A stretch of 64,000 nt of DNA from Parietaria judaica (lineage: Eukaryota > Streptophyta > Magnoliopsida > Rosales > Urticaceae), in contig OX940863.1 of the NCBI GenBank assembly GCA_954871525.1, forward strand, positions 22,084,001-22,148,000, given 5' to 3'. A program made the position numbers and the translations under genes. This document shows positions 22,486-34,284 of this stretch, one piece after another. A model generated the notes under the pieces. That model was not told the DNA's origin and made no database searches. It saw nothing but the letters and a program-made list of their open reading frames with translations. Every line of letters starts with the position of its first letter. Position 1 is the stretch's first letter.

Positions 22486-23148
22486 GGAAATTCTCGTGAA
22501 CCCTAAACAAGATGGTACCTTTATAGTAAGACTCGCAAGTTTGTCTAGTTTAGAAAGATCAAGACTTCCCAAGCCAAAAAAATACAAAAGACTAAGATCG
22601 CTCAGGTTGGGACAATTTCGGACAATATCTCGGAGTATATCCTCACTCAAGACAACCTTAGATAGCTCTAATTTTTGGAGGCAAAAAAACTTGGAAGAAC
22701 AAGAGAGAAGTGATGAGTTGACTGAGAATGTTGTTTTAGGGAGGGGGTAAAAATCGTTCTGTCCAGATGAATAATAAAAGAACCTCTGAAAAAAGAAGCT
22801 TAAATCAGAAACACCATTGTGAAGAACTAATGGCAACCATGTATTGACACATAGAACCGAGTTTTTATCATTGTTAGACACGTGAAAACCTACTTTCTCC
22901 ATGGTAAGCTTATTTTGTACGAAGTATTGCAGAGACCTTTCCACAAAATCTAAGAATCCCCCATGCTGATCCTTAAAAGGTGGATAAAATTCAAGAATTG
23001 GAAAGGATTTCTGAATAGAATTCCATTGCTTCGACAACAACGAGGTTTGCACCGCATCTTCCCGGGGGAGAAATGTCAATATCCGATGCAATATAGATAC
23101 GGGAAGGTCGGATATTTGATCTGCGCTCTTCCCAACTTTACGCTTCAT
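22486..23148 (-). pseudogene. F-box/LRR gene C, 5' half
   Basis: The start MKRKVGKSADQ is at 23148. The F-box (DQISDLPVSILHRILTFLP) and first LRRs (FFCLQKLELSKVVLSEDILRDIV) are open for 221 codons up to GFTRIS, where the LTR insertion begins. The frame continues about 59 codons into the LTR and stops at 22306. The locus could therefore make a 280-residue chimera with an intact F-box and a truncated LRR. The 3' half lies at 13016-14391. Confidence 0.88.
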
Positions 23149-23436
23149 GATGATCTCTCTCTACCACCAAAACAGAACCGAAAGATTTCACAGAATTAAA
23201 CTCGCAAATAACATGCGGATTACAAAGAATTAAACTCCCATTATAATGTCGTAAACTCACTCACTAAACTACATAAGCTGACTCAAGAAAACTTCGACCA
23301 TGAAAACGACAGAAAAAAAAGGAGAAACGACAGTTAGATGGAAAACGGAATCAAAGCGTAAAGACCACGAAAATAAATACGACATTATTGTAAATACGAT
23401 ATATACGATATTATATATCTATTTTCCGTTTCAAAA

Positions 23437-23440
<4 letters not shown>
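23149..23440 (-). promoter_or_regulatory. Upstream region of gene C, shared with gene F
   Basis: The segment with 'agaaaacttcgaccatgaaaac', 'gagaaacgacag' and 'aaacggaatc' matches 36655-36770 upstream of gene F in order and orientation. This shows duplication of the promoter region as well as the coding part. Confidence 0.6.
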
Positions 23441-23467
<27 letters not shown>

Positions 23468-23799
23468 GACAGTTTTCGAGTGATGATGTGGCAACCTAAA
23501 ATCAAAAGAATTCTCAATCCCTATTTTTTGAGAATAAAACCTCAACAACGTATATTCATGTTCATGTATTAATGTGATGTATTTATTCAAGTCCCTGTTG
23601 ATGACACGCCTATTCATAAATGGCATTTATACAGAGTAAAAGTAATTTAATGACAATCCATGGCACATTAATTTTTGGAATATGAGGTGACAAAATCTAT
23701 AAATTCAAGAGGCCATCAAATTAAAAACATCAAGAGGCAATAATAAATCCATCCACTTCTTCCATTCTCTTACGTTCGTAATTATTAGATTTTTAATTT

Positions 23800-23805
<6 letters not shown>

Positions 23806-23832
<27 letters not shown>
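23806..23832. repeat. (AAT)n microsatellite
   Basis: A run of aataataat units inside the composite insertion. Confidence 0.8.
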
Positions 23833-23833
<1 letters not shown>

Positions 23834-24144
23834 CTCATCCACTGTATATGTCAATTGAATGTCCCAATTTTAATGATTTTGAACTGCAGAAGTCCTTTCA
23901 AATAACAACTATATTGAATTAATATATTCATTCATTGCTCGAACAAATAATTGTAATAAATTTAAAAAGTCGTCTAAACCTATTGCTCATGGTACATGCA
24001 AGGACAAGAGCAATTACAGGGTTGTACGAATTGAATGATGAAAGAGAGGGTTTACTCAATAAATCTGGGTGTGTCATTGTTTGGTTAACCATGTTTAGCT
24101 TCAAGATGGCGTTAGAAAAAATATATATATATATACATATATAT

Positions 24145-24829
24145 TGTTAAGGTCGGATTTGGTCAAATCCATCCCTAACACAACTCGTGTCGTTTTGTCC
24201 CAAAAACGACGTAAGATGAGGGCGAGGAGGTTCGTTGACCGATGGTCAACGAAGGAACATCCTCGAGGAGGTTCAGTCCGCGACGAAGTCTGACTAGTGT
24301 AAAAGCGAGTTGCGATGAAAATGCTCCATCACACCTCGACGAGGGGCATCGATAATGGGGCGTGCGGAGCCGAATGACAACTGACGAGATGTGCATTTAA
24401 TGACGCCCATGCCGATCCCACCTACCCACCGTGGCCAACTGCCATAGAATGACGCAAAACATGTGTTAACCATGCTTTCCTCAAATCACTCCTAGAGAAG
24501 CTAGTGATTGGATGCGACAAAGGGCGGGAAAGACGTGAGAAGACAAAGGTAAGCTCTATAAAAGGCAAGTTAAGCCTCATTTGCGGGGGAATCGAAAAAG
24601 GAAGATGATCCCGTGAGAAAAGAACCTGAGAGAGAGAAAGCTCATTTGTCTAGAGTGAGAGAAAGTTCATTGGAACTCCATCCTTCAATTGTCCAGCTAT
24701 TCAACGGAAGAAAACGAGTCCTCGTCAGAAAACATAATAAATCAGAGATATTCAATGTTCATCGTTATTATCTTGTTCTTTGTGATTATTTTCGTGACTG
24801 AAAGAAAATGGTGCAAATCGCCCTCAACA
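24145..24829 (+). mobile_element. Solo LTR
   Basis: It begins TGTTAAGGTCGG and ends CCCTCAACA (inverted TGTT/AACA ends), 685 bp. Flanks are tatat on both sides (24140-24144 and 24830-24834), consistent with a 5 bp duplication although the target is low complexity. A TATA-like ctctataaaaggc at about 24554 is placed as in an LTR promoter on the plus strand. No internal retroelement sequence follows, so the element was reduced to one LTR by recombination. Confidence 0.65.
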
Positions 24830-26168
24830 TATATCAGAGGAGCTGATAATCAGAGGTAGTAACGATGGTTGTGTTCTTCCAGTCAAGTTTAAGTGTTACC
24901 ATTTTTTTGGTTATTAAGAAAGGCTTTGAAATTGTGTTTGCACGAGCATTGATTATATCTATTTTTTTCTCTTTCTCTTTCTCTTAATCCAGGTCTCTCA
25001 CACTCCGTTGTTCTTATTCGACATAAAGGTTATTGCTCCTTATTTTTAATCTTGAATTATCTATGACATGATTTTGACTGTTCTATTTTTCTCTCTTTTT
25101 CTTTCTCTTAATCCAAGTCTCTCACACTCCTTTCTTATTCGACTACTCTTAATTGACATAAAGATTCTTGCTCCTTTTTTTAATCTTGAATTATCTATAG
25201 AATGATTGTTGACTGTTAATTTTTTTTAAAATGTTCCTCGAAACTGTAAGCTTTGTGGTTACGGTGCGTGACGTGAAGGCAGTGGTGAGCTTCGTGTTGT
25301 TCACTGCGTGTTGAGGTTTGCCGCCGGGCAACTGATGTTCGTCGGGTCAAGCAGAGGCTCTCTCTCTCTATTTATATAATATGTGTATATATATAACATG
25401 AATTCCTTATCGCTGTTCTTTTATCAAGGTATATCGAGTCCTTATTGCTGGTATTTTTGTTCCTATTTCTTCATGCATCTGTCACTGATTTTTTATGTTG
25501 TGTTTTACTCATACTCAAATGAAGTATAACGTCACATATAAAGGATTATTTTCTTCTCTTCGACATGTGTTATGATATCAATTATTTTTATACCAGCATG
25601 ATATATCAGTATGATTTTAATAAACAAGCATTATTTTTCATTTACAATGCATTGTCTAATATATAGAAAAAAATATTAAAATATTTTTATATACAAATTA
25701 TTTACACGTGTTATGTCTTTTCACAAAGAATATGTTTTGTACTAAAAATGTTGAAATTAAATAGGAAAATAATATTGCAAAACACAACTTTCTAAATAGT
25801 TATATTGGTTATATATGTATCATTCGTAAAAACATGAATTAAAGTGATATAAATAAGTGTTTTTAATTTCAAATATCGATATGTATGTAATTTTTATTTT
25901 TTATGTTATATTTAATGTTATAAACAATAGTTTCTTTTAATGCTTCTAACTCTTTCACTTTTGCTATTATAAACAGAGAAAGCTTAATCTGTTCGAAATA
26001 TAATCTAATAAAAATGTGAGTGAACTCTTAATAATATACAAGCTAAAATTTGACAAAGAAATACATTGACAAATAAATTTTAGAGTTTGATGAGGACGTT
26101 GGTGTTTCGATTAAAAGATTATCAACACAATTTATCGTCACTGCGCGAAGCGCGGTGCTGTCCACTAG

Positions 26169-27397
26169 TATAATTTTGAAGCGCATATTCTCATACCACT
26201 GTCTCTCACTTTTATACGTTTATGAGCTAAAAATTTAAGATAGCATTCCAGTTTTTTTTTTTTTTTTTTTTTCATCTTTACTTTTTTGTATTTTTTTAGA
26301 GTATGGTTTAATTTTAATCATAACTTCGTGAAATCATTAGCTAATCGCTCTCAATAAATGTGAATAAAATGAGAGAGAAATCATTAAAATATAGAAATGT
26401 AAGATAATGAAAAGTTGAAAAAAAAATATTTGATTTTTTTTGTTTCCTTTGTAAAAGTTTAAAAATGAAAAAGATGATTATAAAAATATTTTATCAAAAT
26501 GATTAAACAAACACATTTCTAGTTTTTTTTTTCTTCTACTTTTTAAAAATGAAAATAATATATATCCTTTTTGAAAACATAAACGAACGCTGTAAATTTA
26601 AGATCGTACATGTTGTTTGATATATTAACTTTAAAATAATACCACAAGCGAGCATTACGCGAGGAAAGTTTTGGAGACCACTAACCGATTGTAATTCTAA
26701 TTACAAGTATATCGAAGGAAAGTAAATTGATAGTCCGTTTGCGAGAATAAAATCAATACAATTTTTATACATATATCAATCGGGTTTTTGAAAAAATAAA
26801 TATTATTTTAATTTTACTCTTTAAGAAAAAAATTATATTTCTTACTAATATAAGATTTTAAAGGGTGTCGAGGAATTATATAGGGATTAATGCAAAAATT
26901 CGTAATTTTATTAATCAAAGATCGAACTGGAATGTCAAAAAGTAATTTAGGAAAATGATTCATACTTTGAACAATTTTTTTAAACACTCATGCCAAAAGG
27001 AGTTACCGGCTTACCGTGAGGAATTTGTTACATTAGTACTCTCTAAATTAATAACTTTGATAATATAATAAAATTATTTAATCCTTAATTATTAATTTAT
27101 AAAGGTTATATTGTATAAGTTCTTAATCGTGTATTAATCTTATTATATATTTAAAATTAAAACTAAATATATTGAAATTTAATCAAAAATTATTAATTTA
27201 TAGACATTCTATTAATGTTTTAAAACTGAATTTTCAAAGTTATCAGAGACTAGAGAGGTACGGAAGTTCAGTTAGTATTATTAATACAAATAGTTCGAAT
27301 GACTGATATTCTCGTATGAGATCTATGTGTAATTGTGTATAATAATAATAAAATTTTGCACAAGCTGACATAGAAACTATACTTTGTTTTACATATA
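26169..27397. other. AT-rich intergenic DNA
   Basis: The first part (tataattttgaagcgcatattctc) continues the gene C/F upstream homology. The rest is AT-rich with T and A runs and no gene seen. Confidence 0.55.
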
Positions 27398-28051
27398 CAG
27401 TAAAATCTCTATAAATTAATACTCGTTAAATTAATAATATCTCTAAAATAGTAATTTTGCCCGGTCCCGACTTGGGCTAGTGTAAAAAATGATCCATCTC
27501 GATAAGATAATAAGGTAATACTTTTTTTGAGAGCTCTATATAAAACTATGATCCCAACAACATCATAAATTAATAATACTTGAAAATTACATAAATATCT
27601 AAGACGATTTAGAGAAATACACTTCTAATGTTGCTTGTTTTGTCTTAAAACTTAAATCTTGGTGGAATGCATCTCTAATTTTTATGATCCCATCAAAAAG
27701 TTGAGGAGTCGTGTTCTTGAACTGTACCGAAAAGTTTTCAAGAGTTCTAGATGCAATGAGTGCGTCTTTACGCGAAACTGGTTCCAACGCCACTGTATAT
27801 CGTCTTCAATTCCATCGTCATAAAGGATATAAAATGAATTGTATTTGATCGTTAACAAACAATAAATATGTTCGTTATTCCTTACTAATTGAATATAATT
27901 CATTGAATTCATCTAATTAAATTTAAATTTTAGAATTCTGAAAAAATACCTCCATAAATTAATAAAATATTAATTTATCGATAAATTAATATCTCTCCAA
28001 ACTAATAAAATTTTATGGTCCCAACTATATTGATTTATAGAGGTTTTACTG
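27398..28051 (-). mobile_element. Lemi1/Emigrant-like pogo element with transposase remnant
   Basis: The terminal inverted repeats are cagtaaaatctctataaatt on the left, and on the right the complement of tttatagaggttttactg. They are flanked by TA on both sides, as in Tc1/mariner-pogo insertion. The termini match my memory of Arabidopsis Emigrant/Lemi1 (CAGTAAAACCTCTATAAATT). The minus strand carries short open pieces, one ending FKTKQATLEVYFSKSS. That resembles the C-terminus of pogo-like transposases. The element is a deleted, inactive copy. Confidence 0.75.
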
Positions 28052-28644
28052 TAGAATGTTGTGTTTTTATTTTCATATAATTTTAAAAATTAAAATAGTT
28101 TGAGAAATTCTTAGACTGATTCTTAATATGTTATAGGGAAAGAAAAAAAAAAATCATCTTCAATAAATTTAGTTGCAAATTTAAAAAGAATTTGTTTCCA
28201 ATAATTTATCTTCCTTGTGGTGGTATTTTGGGTCAAGTTTTTTTCATTAAAAAGAATCTCTTACATTTTGGTTATAAACCCAGAAAGCAAAGGAAAATTG
28301 AAACCCAGATAGTAATATAAAAGCTAACATTTTGAATTAGTAATGTAAATTGACATGTATTTCATATGATTAAAAAACGTCTTGAATAAAGATTGAGTTT
28401 TTATGATGACATTGAATTTTACTCATACGTGGAAGGAATTAGTATTTCTTAGTAATAATCACCAAGAGAATATAAAAGCACCATAAAATTAGACTATTTC
28501 GGTTCGAAAAACACTCTAAAATAACTAACACAGTCACTGATCGAAAAGTTTTTAAGGCACAAATAAATACGACTAATTATTAGAGAAAAAGGTTAGTCGG
28601 GTTGCGGTTGAAATCTTTTCAAAACTAAACTAAGGCTACTTCTT
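28052..28644. repeat. 3' flank of gene D, duplicated downstream of gene F
   Basis: It shares ordered words with 33840-34284: 'gagaaattc.tagactgat', 'atcttccttgtggtg', 'taatgtaaattgacac', 'ggttagtcgggttgcggttgaaatc'. It is a segmental duplicate, with no gene of its own. Confidence 0.65.
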
Positions 28645-30555
28645 CTACGCCGAATGATCCCAATCGAATACAAACCTTACTTCGTTCTCCTTTTGATTTG
28701 AGAAGCTATTTCCTTCTATGCTTCTGTAGTTTAATTCACGAAATTCAATTCCATCCATGCTCACGAGCTTCACAGCTTTCAAGCGATAGCGCCAATACTT
28801 GCAGCGGGGAAAATTGCAGCATAACTTGCATTCATTTTCCTTCAGCATCTCGCAAAGAACCTGCATATACACAAAATAGTATAAATCTTATTACCCTAAT
28901 GATCATTATGATCTATATTAGAAAAAGATGTTATGACCAAAATCGCAATCTCGAAAGGGACCTCCATCAACTTTCACAAGAACCCGATTGCTCGAATTTA
29001 AGAGAGATTAAGTTTTTAGTGTATGGATATTGAATAATCTTCTCATAGCATGAAACAATTAGTTAACTTAATAATAAGCATAATTAAACTATGAAAAATG
29101 TTGCAAAAACTAATCGATCCTCATGGAAAGCACCCAATGAGACACTGCACAATGGAAAGACCCCTTTTAAAAGTGAAAACAAAAAAAGCTGAACATGAAT
29201 ATTGAACATACCTTCACGGAATTAACTCCAAGTACGGAAACTGGCGTTCTCATGCGTATTGTCTTTGGATGACAACTCCAAAGTAATCCGTCTAGAAAAA
29301 TCTTCCAACGATACCCACGGTTGAGGCGGAGGTGCGTGAGGTCTAAACAATCGACTTCTACCGGTGGGGGGATTAAAACTTCTCTTAGTTCGTCGAGATT
29401 AAAACTTAATGCCGCAGGATTAAAACTTGCTTCCCCGTGATAACTGAAGGACAAAATTATACCCTTAAAACGAGCGGTAAGCCATTCCCTAATCTTAAGG
29501 AACCAAGAGCTGTTGAGTCGGACCCGACTAGTGGGAATGTCACGATATAAATACATGGAACCAGGAACGGCATCTGCTAAAACCAATACTGGCAAATCTG
29601 AAGAACCGTCTGGTTTGAGAACAAATGTAGATAGCACAGGAGCATCAATCTCGATAGCTTTCAGCGAAAGACGATGAGCTAGCTTGAGCCGCTGCAGAGA
29701 GATCCTAATCAGTTGTAGCGCTTTGTCAAATGAAACATCAAGAACCTCCAAAAGGGGAAGTCTAGAGATAAGCAGATTAAAAGAGGCATCTGTGAGTGAT
29801 ATATGACGTAGCTCCAGTTCTCTCACAATATTACAAGAAATCAGAGCAATTCGACATGACACTGACAGTGAGTCATAATCAGGCATCAGGGAAAAGCGCT
29901 CGAGCGAGAGGGCACCAACAACGGAAATGCTCATTAAGTCAAAACAAACCGGTACCATTATTGTAAGATTCACAAGTTTGTCTACTTTAGAAAGATTAAG
30001 ACTTTTCAAGCCAAAAAAAGACAAGAGACTAAGATCGCTCAGGTTGGGACAATTTCGGACAACATCTCGGATTATTTTCTTACTTAAGACAGCCTTAGAT
30101 AGTTCTAATTTTTGGAGGCAAAAGAACTTGGAAGAAGAGTTGAGTTGACTGAGAATGTTGTTCTAGGGAGGGGGTAAAAATCGTCCTCTTCAGAAAAATA
30201 AGTAATGAAGAAGCTTAGAGCAGAAACACCGAAGAGCTAATGGCAACCATGTATTGACACGTCGAGCCGAGTTTTCATCATTGTTAGACACGTGAAAACC
30301 TACTCTCTCCATGCAAAGTTTATTTCGTACCAAGTATTGCAGAGACCTTTCCACGAAATCTATGAATTCCCAATGCTCCGGCGTATACTTCAAATAATTG
30401 GGTAGATTAAATTCAAGAATCGGAAAGGACTTGTGAGTAGACAAAACAGAGGTTCTGATCGCATCCTTGATCGGGACAAACGCCAATATCCGATGCAATA
30501 TTGGTACGGGTAGGTCGGATATTCGATCTGCACTCCTGCCAACTTTACGCGTCAT
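28645..30555 (-). pseudogene. F-box/LRR gene D, multiple lesions
   Basis: The start MTRKVGRSADR is at 30555. The F-box has lost about five in-frame residues: the QWNSIQ segment conserved in sisters is missing. A 5 bp deletion near 30222 (LPLAL then out of frame) and a 10 bp deletion near 30134-30140 break the frame between F-box and LRR. The LRR body is open from about 30024 to the donor AAG|GTATGT (29211-29212) and includes IFLDGLLWSCHPKT. The last exon 28645-28860 is intact, with one Cys changed to Tyr in the CxCW motif (CKYWRYRLK). Confidence 0.82.
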
Positions 30556-31129
30556 GATGGTCTCTAGTCTACCACCAAAACAGAACCCAAAGATTTCACA
30601 CAAGTCAACGAATATACCACAAAGAAATACATTATTCGATCAATGAGCATTAATCGAACAAAGGAAATACAGAAGCTTTAAGTTTGATTGAACAAAAAGC
30701 ATCGAAAAGATTGATAGCGATACGTACCTGATCCTGATAGGCGTCGAATTCTGGATGTTTAATGTTCAAATCAATGGATTCTCATTAAACTCAGACCATT
30801 TCCTTTCAGGAATTCAGAACGAAATTTTGCTGTAATCCAAGTCACTTCTTCCATCTTTTATGCCTCTCTTCGCATGCAAAGTGCAACCACCGAAGGACCA
30901 AAATATTTCCACTTAGACCCTCCAAGTTTTGAATTTATATTCTTTCATTTTTACAACAAACATGAATCTCTTCTCGCTCGATCTGTTTAGATTACATTTC
31001 TTTTCTAAATGCTGTAACACACACAAGTATTGAAACAAAACAATGTTTATCATATGTCTATACTCTGGTCTGGTCTTCATTCAAATCGAGAAAAAGAAGA
31101 AAAATGACATGTTTTTAATGTAATGCTCA
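30556..31129 (-). promoter_or_regulatory. 5' leader and upstream region of gene D
   Basis: A donor word CAG|GTACGTATC near 30727 (minus strand) repeats the leader-intron donor of gene B. The rest is AT-rich with no gene. Confidence 0.45.
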
Positions 31130-31138
31130 TTCATTATA

Positions 31139-31663
31139 GGGTTAATTTCCGTAAAAATACTAATATTTCAAAAACTGGATCAATAAGTTTCAAATTATTT
31201 TTTTGCCCGAACAAAGTTCCAAATCTTTAGTTTTATATCCTTATTGGTAACTCCATCAAAATTTCCGTCCTCCACCGTTCATGTCATGTTAAAATTTTGG
31301 TTTTGTATTCCAAATTTTTTTTTTTACCCGGATAAAGTTCAAATTCTCTGGTTTTGTCTCCCCATTCCACTTCCGTGAAAATTCTGAACCATGGATTATG
31401 CCGTTTACGGGAGCACAGTTGAAAAAACAATTGTGCTCTCATTTAAGTACATATCCATTATTGTCTTTGATCGTCCAACTTTCTGATGGCTAATTATTCC
31501 TGAAAATGAGGACACAGATTTGTAATGGTGTACGACGGAAATTTTGACAGAGGTATCAATAGGGATACAAAACCAAAGAATTTGAACTTTTTCCGAAAAA
31601 AAGAATTAGAACTTAGTGGTCTATTTTAAAAAAAAATATTGATACTTTTACCGGGATTAACCC
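31139..31663. mobile_element. MULE-type MITE with 9 bp target duplication
   Basis: Long inverted ends: gggttaatttccgtaaaaat on the left, and on the right the complement of tttaccgggattaaccc. Inner parts also match, with 'caaagtt..aaatctttagtttt' against 'aaaaccaaagaatttgaactttt'. The 9 bp flanks ttcattata (31130-31138) and ttcattgta (31664-31672) differ at one base. A 9 bp duplication is the Mutator hallmark. No coding sequence. Confidence 0.8.
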
Positions 31664-31811
31664 TTCATTGTATTTAGTTGGAAATTAAAAACGAATTTAT
31701 TTTCATTCTTCATTTTAACATTTTGGTTATAAACCCAGAAAGCACAGAAACATTGAAGTCATATATAATTAAAAGCGAAATAACTTCAAAGCTAAATTAA
31801 GGCCGATTCTC

Positions 31812-33598
31812 CTATGTTGAATGATCTCAATCGAATAGAATTGTACTTGGTTGTCCTCTGGATTTGATAAGCAATGATCTTTGACGCTTTCAAAGTTTAA
31901 GTCGCAAAATTTATTCCTTTGATGCTCTTGATTTTATCAGCTAGCTTTCAGGCAATAACACCAACACTTGCAGCATAATCAGTATTCACTTTCAACATTT
32001 TGCAAAGAACCTATAAATACACCCAATCAGTTGAGATCTTAGTGTACTCCTAATACATAATTATGATCCATGCATGAAAAATAAAAAATGAAATTTCATT
32101 GATAGGATCTAATTAAGTTCCAAACATGAAATTCGACCAAAGGAATTAATGATTCCACGAAATAATAATGAACTGGTTAACTTCGATGCAAGGTTGAACA
32201 CTCTCCAAATGCAAAAATAAATAGATTATAGAAGGACTAAATGTCTCACTCTTGTCTTACTTCTCCTTCAACATTAAAAAATCATACACTGCAAACTTGA
32301 AAACCATTTTTATACTATAAACCTTTAACAAGCTAAATAGATAATATTGAACCTGAAAATAAAATTATGTCTCGTCATACCTCTATATTTTGCTCAAACC
32401 GGAAATGTGGCACCGCTTTCATGAGTACCATCTTTGGATATGACAACTCCAAAGTAAACCGTCAAGAAGAGTCACCCAAATATATTGATCTGAGAGGTCT
32501 AAGCAATCTACTTCGACAAGTGGGGAATCATAGCTTCTTTTAAATCGTCGTGATCAAGACTTAATTCTTCGGGGCCAAAATAATCATGACTACAGAAGGA
32601 AAAAAATATACCCTTAAAAGGTAGGGTAAGATATTCCCTGACCTTAAAGAACCAAGAACTATTGAGTTCAACTTCCCATGTGTCCTTGAGATAAGTCAGA
32701 TACATGGAACCGGGAATCTCATCTGGTAAAACCGATTCAGCTTACTCTCCCATCATTGGTCTGTCAACGAATTTGGACAGCATTGGAGCATCAATCTCAA
32801 CAGCTTTCAGACATTCACAGTCTCTCTATCGTGAGATGCTTAAGCCGGTACACAGAGATCTTTATGAATTGTAGCCCGTCGCAAGCTATGATATCAAGAA
32901 CCTCGAGGAAGGGAAGTCTAGAGATGTTCAGATTAAATAAATCATCGGTGACGGAACATTGATCTAGCTTTAGTTCTCTCAGATTAGAGCAAGAGTCAGA
33001 GTCAGATCAATCATCACCAGCGGATAATTTCGATCATAATACACAAGGGAGAGGGTGTCAAGAATAATGCTCTTGAACTCTTTGCGCCAACCTGGAATCC
33101 TTATACTAAGTCTCGCAAGTTTTCCGGCCTTGGAAATATTAAGAACTTCCAAGCCCAAAATAGTAGAAAGGCGAAGATCGCTTAGTTTAGGATAACATCA
33201 GAGACCGTACTATCACTTAAGAAAATCCCTGAATCGGAACTTTTGAATCTTAAATGACTCGGAAGAACCACAATCGAAGCATAAGTTGGAAACATCATTG
33301 TGCAGAGCTAATTGCAACCATGTACTCACTAGTAGAACCGAGTCGTCATTGAAGTAAGACGCGCGAAAACTGGGTAGTCTAAATTTTGAAGAGATCTATC
33401 CACAAATTCAACGAATTTCTGCAAAATGGGTAGTCTAAATTCAAGAACAGGAAAGCACTTCTGAATAGAATTCCACTGCTTGGACAAGACAGAGGTTCTA
33501 ATTGCATCTTCGATCGGGAGATATGTCAACATCCGATGCAATATAAATACAAGAAGGCCGGATATTCGATCTGCGCTCTTCCCAACTATACGCTTCAT
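31812..33598 (-). pseudogene. F-box/LRR gene E, heavily degraded
   Basis: The start MKRIVGKSADR is at 33598. The F-box is recognisable (DRISGLLVFILHRMLTYLP) and followed by KQWNSIQKCFPVLEF. Soon after DRSLQN the coding sequence jumps and ends. LRR pieces follow in different frames, the longest at 32508-32705 (SSWFFKVREYLTLPFKG). Several deletions and stops are present. The last exon (31812 to about 32010) is reduced and frameshifted. By sequence it belongs with A and G. It is a dead copy. Confidence 0.85.
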
Positions 33599-33599
33599 C

Positions 33600-34284
33600 A
33601 TAATCTCTACCAACAAAACAGAGCCGAAAGATTTCACACATAAAATCACGAATTATAAACATGAGAATTTCAAAGAAATTACATTGAAAAGACGAACAGA
33701 ATGTCAAAATCCTTGTGTTTGTAAGTTCATGGTACTGCATTATTTAGAACAAATATATATTTTTTACTTTTTCATTCTTTGGAATTTACTTGAGTTGAAT
33801 CTCTTCTATACACAACTATTGGAACAAAATAATTTTAAAACATTAAAAATAGATTGAGAAATTCGTAGACTGATCTAATATATTAAAAGGAAAAGGAAAA
33901 AAAAAATCTTCAATATATTTAGTTGTAAATTAAAAACGAATTTGTTTTCAATGACTAATCTTCCTTGTGGTGTTGTTTTGGGTAAGGTTTTTTTTCTTAA
34001 AAATAACATTTTGAATTACTAATGTAAATTGACACTAAGTAACGTCTTCGAGAAAGATTGAATTTTACTCATATATGGAAGGAATTAGTTTTTCTTTGTA
34101 AAATCGCCACGAGAATAGAAAAATACCCTAAAATTAGACTATTTCAGTACCAAAAAGACTCTAATAACTAACACATTCACTGACTGTACAGTTTTTAAGA
34201 CACAAATAAATACAAGTAATTAGAGAAAAAGATTAGTCGGGTTGCGGTTGAAATCTTTTCAAAGCTAAACTATGGCTACTTCTT
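33600..34284. other. Intergenic spacer between genes E and F
   Basis: The first part is the leader region of pseudogene E. From about 33840 it is the segmental duplicate of the gene D 3' flank (28080-28640). No additional gene. Confidence 0.6.

Larger units (their letters stand above)
23440..26168. mobile_element. Helitron-like insertion with nested solo LTR (candidate)
   Basis: Upstream of gene F, 'ttccgttcaaaaatatt' runs directly into 'attttgaagtgcatattctcat'. Upstream of gene C the same two landmarks are 2.7 kb apart. The right end is Helitron-like: a short GC hairpin (ctgcgcgaagcgcgg, 26141-26155) followed about 10 bases later by CTAG, with T as the next base. The left end falls in a TA microsatellite, so the 5' TC terminus is not visible. 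A start at the TCTCTCTCT run near 25350 is an alternative. No RepHel coding is seen. Confidence 0.5.
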
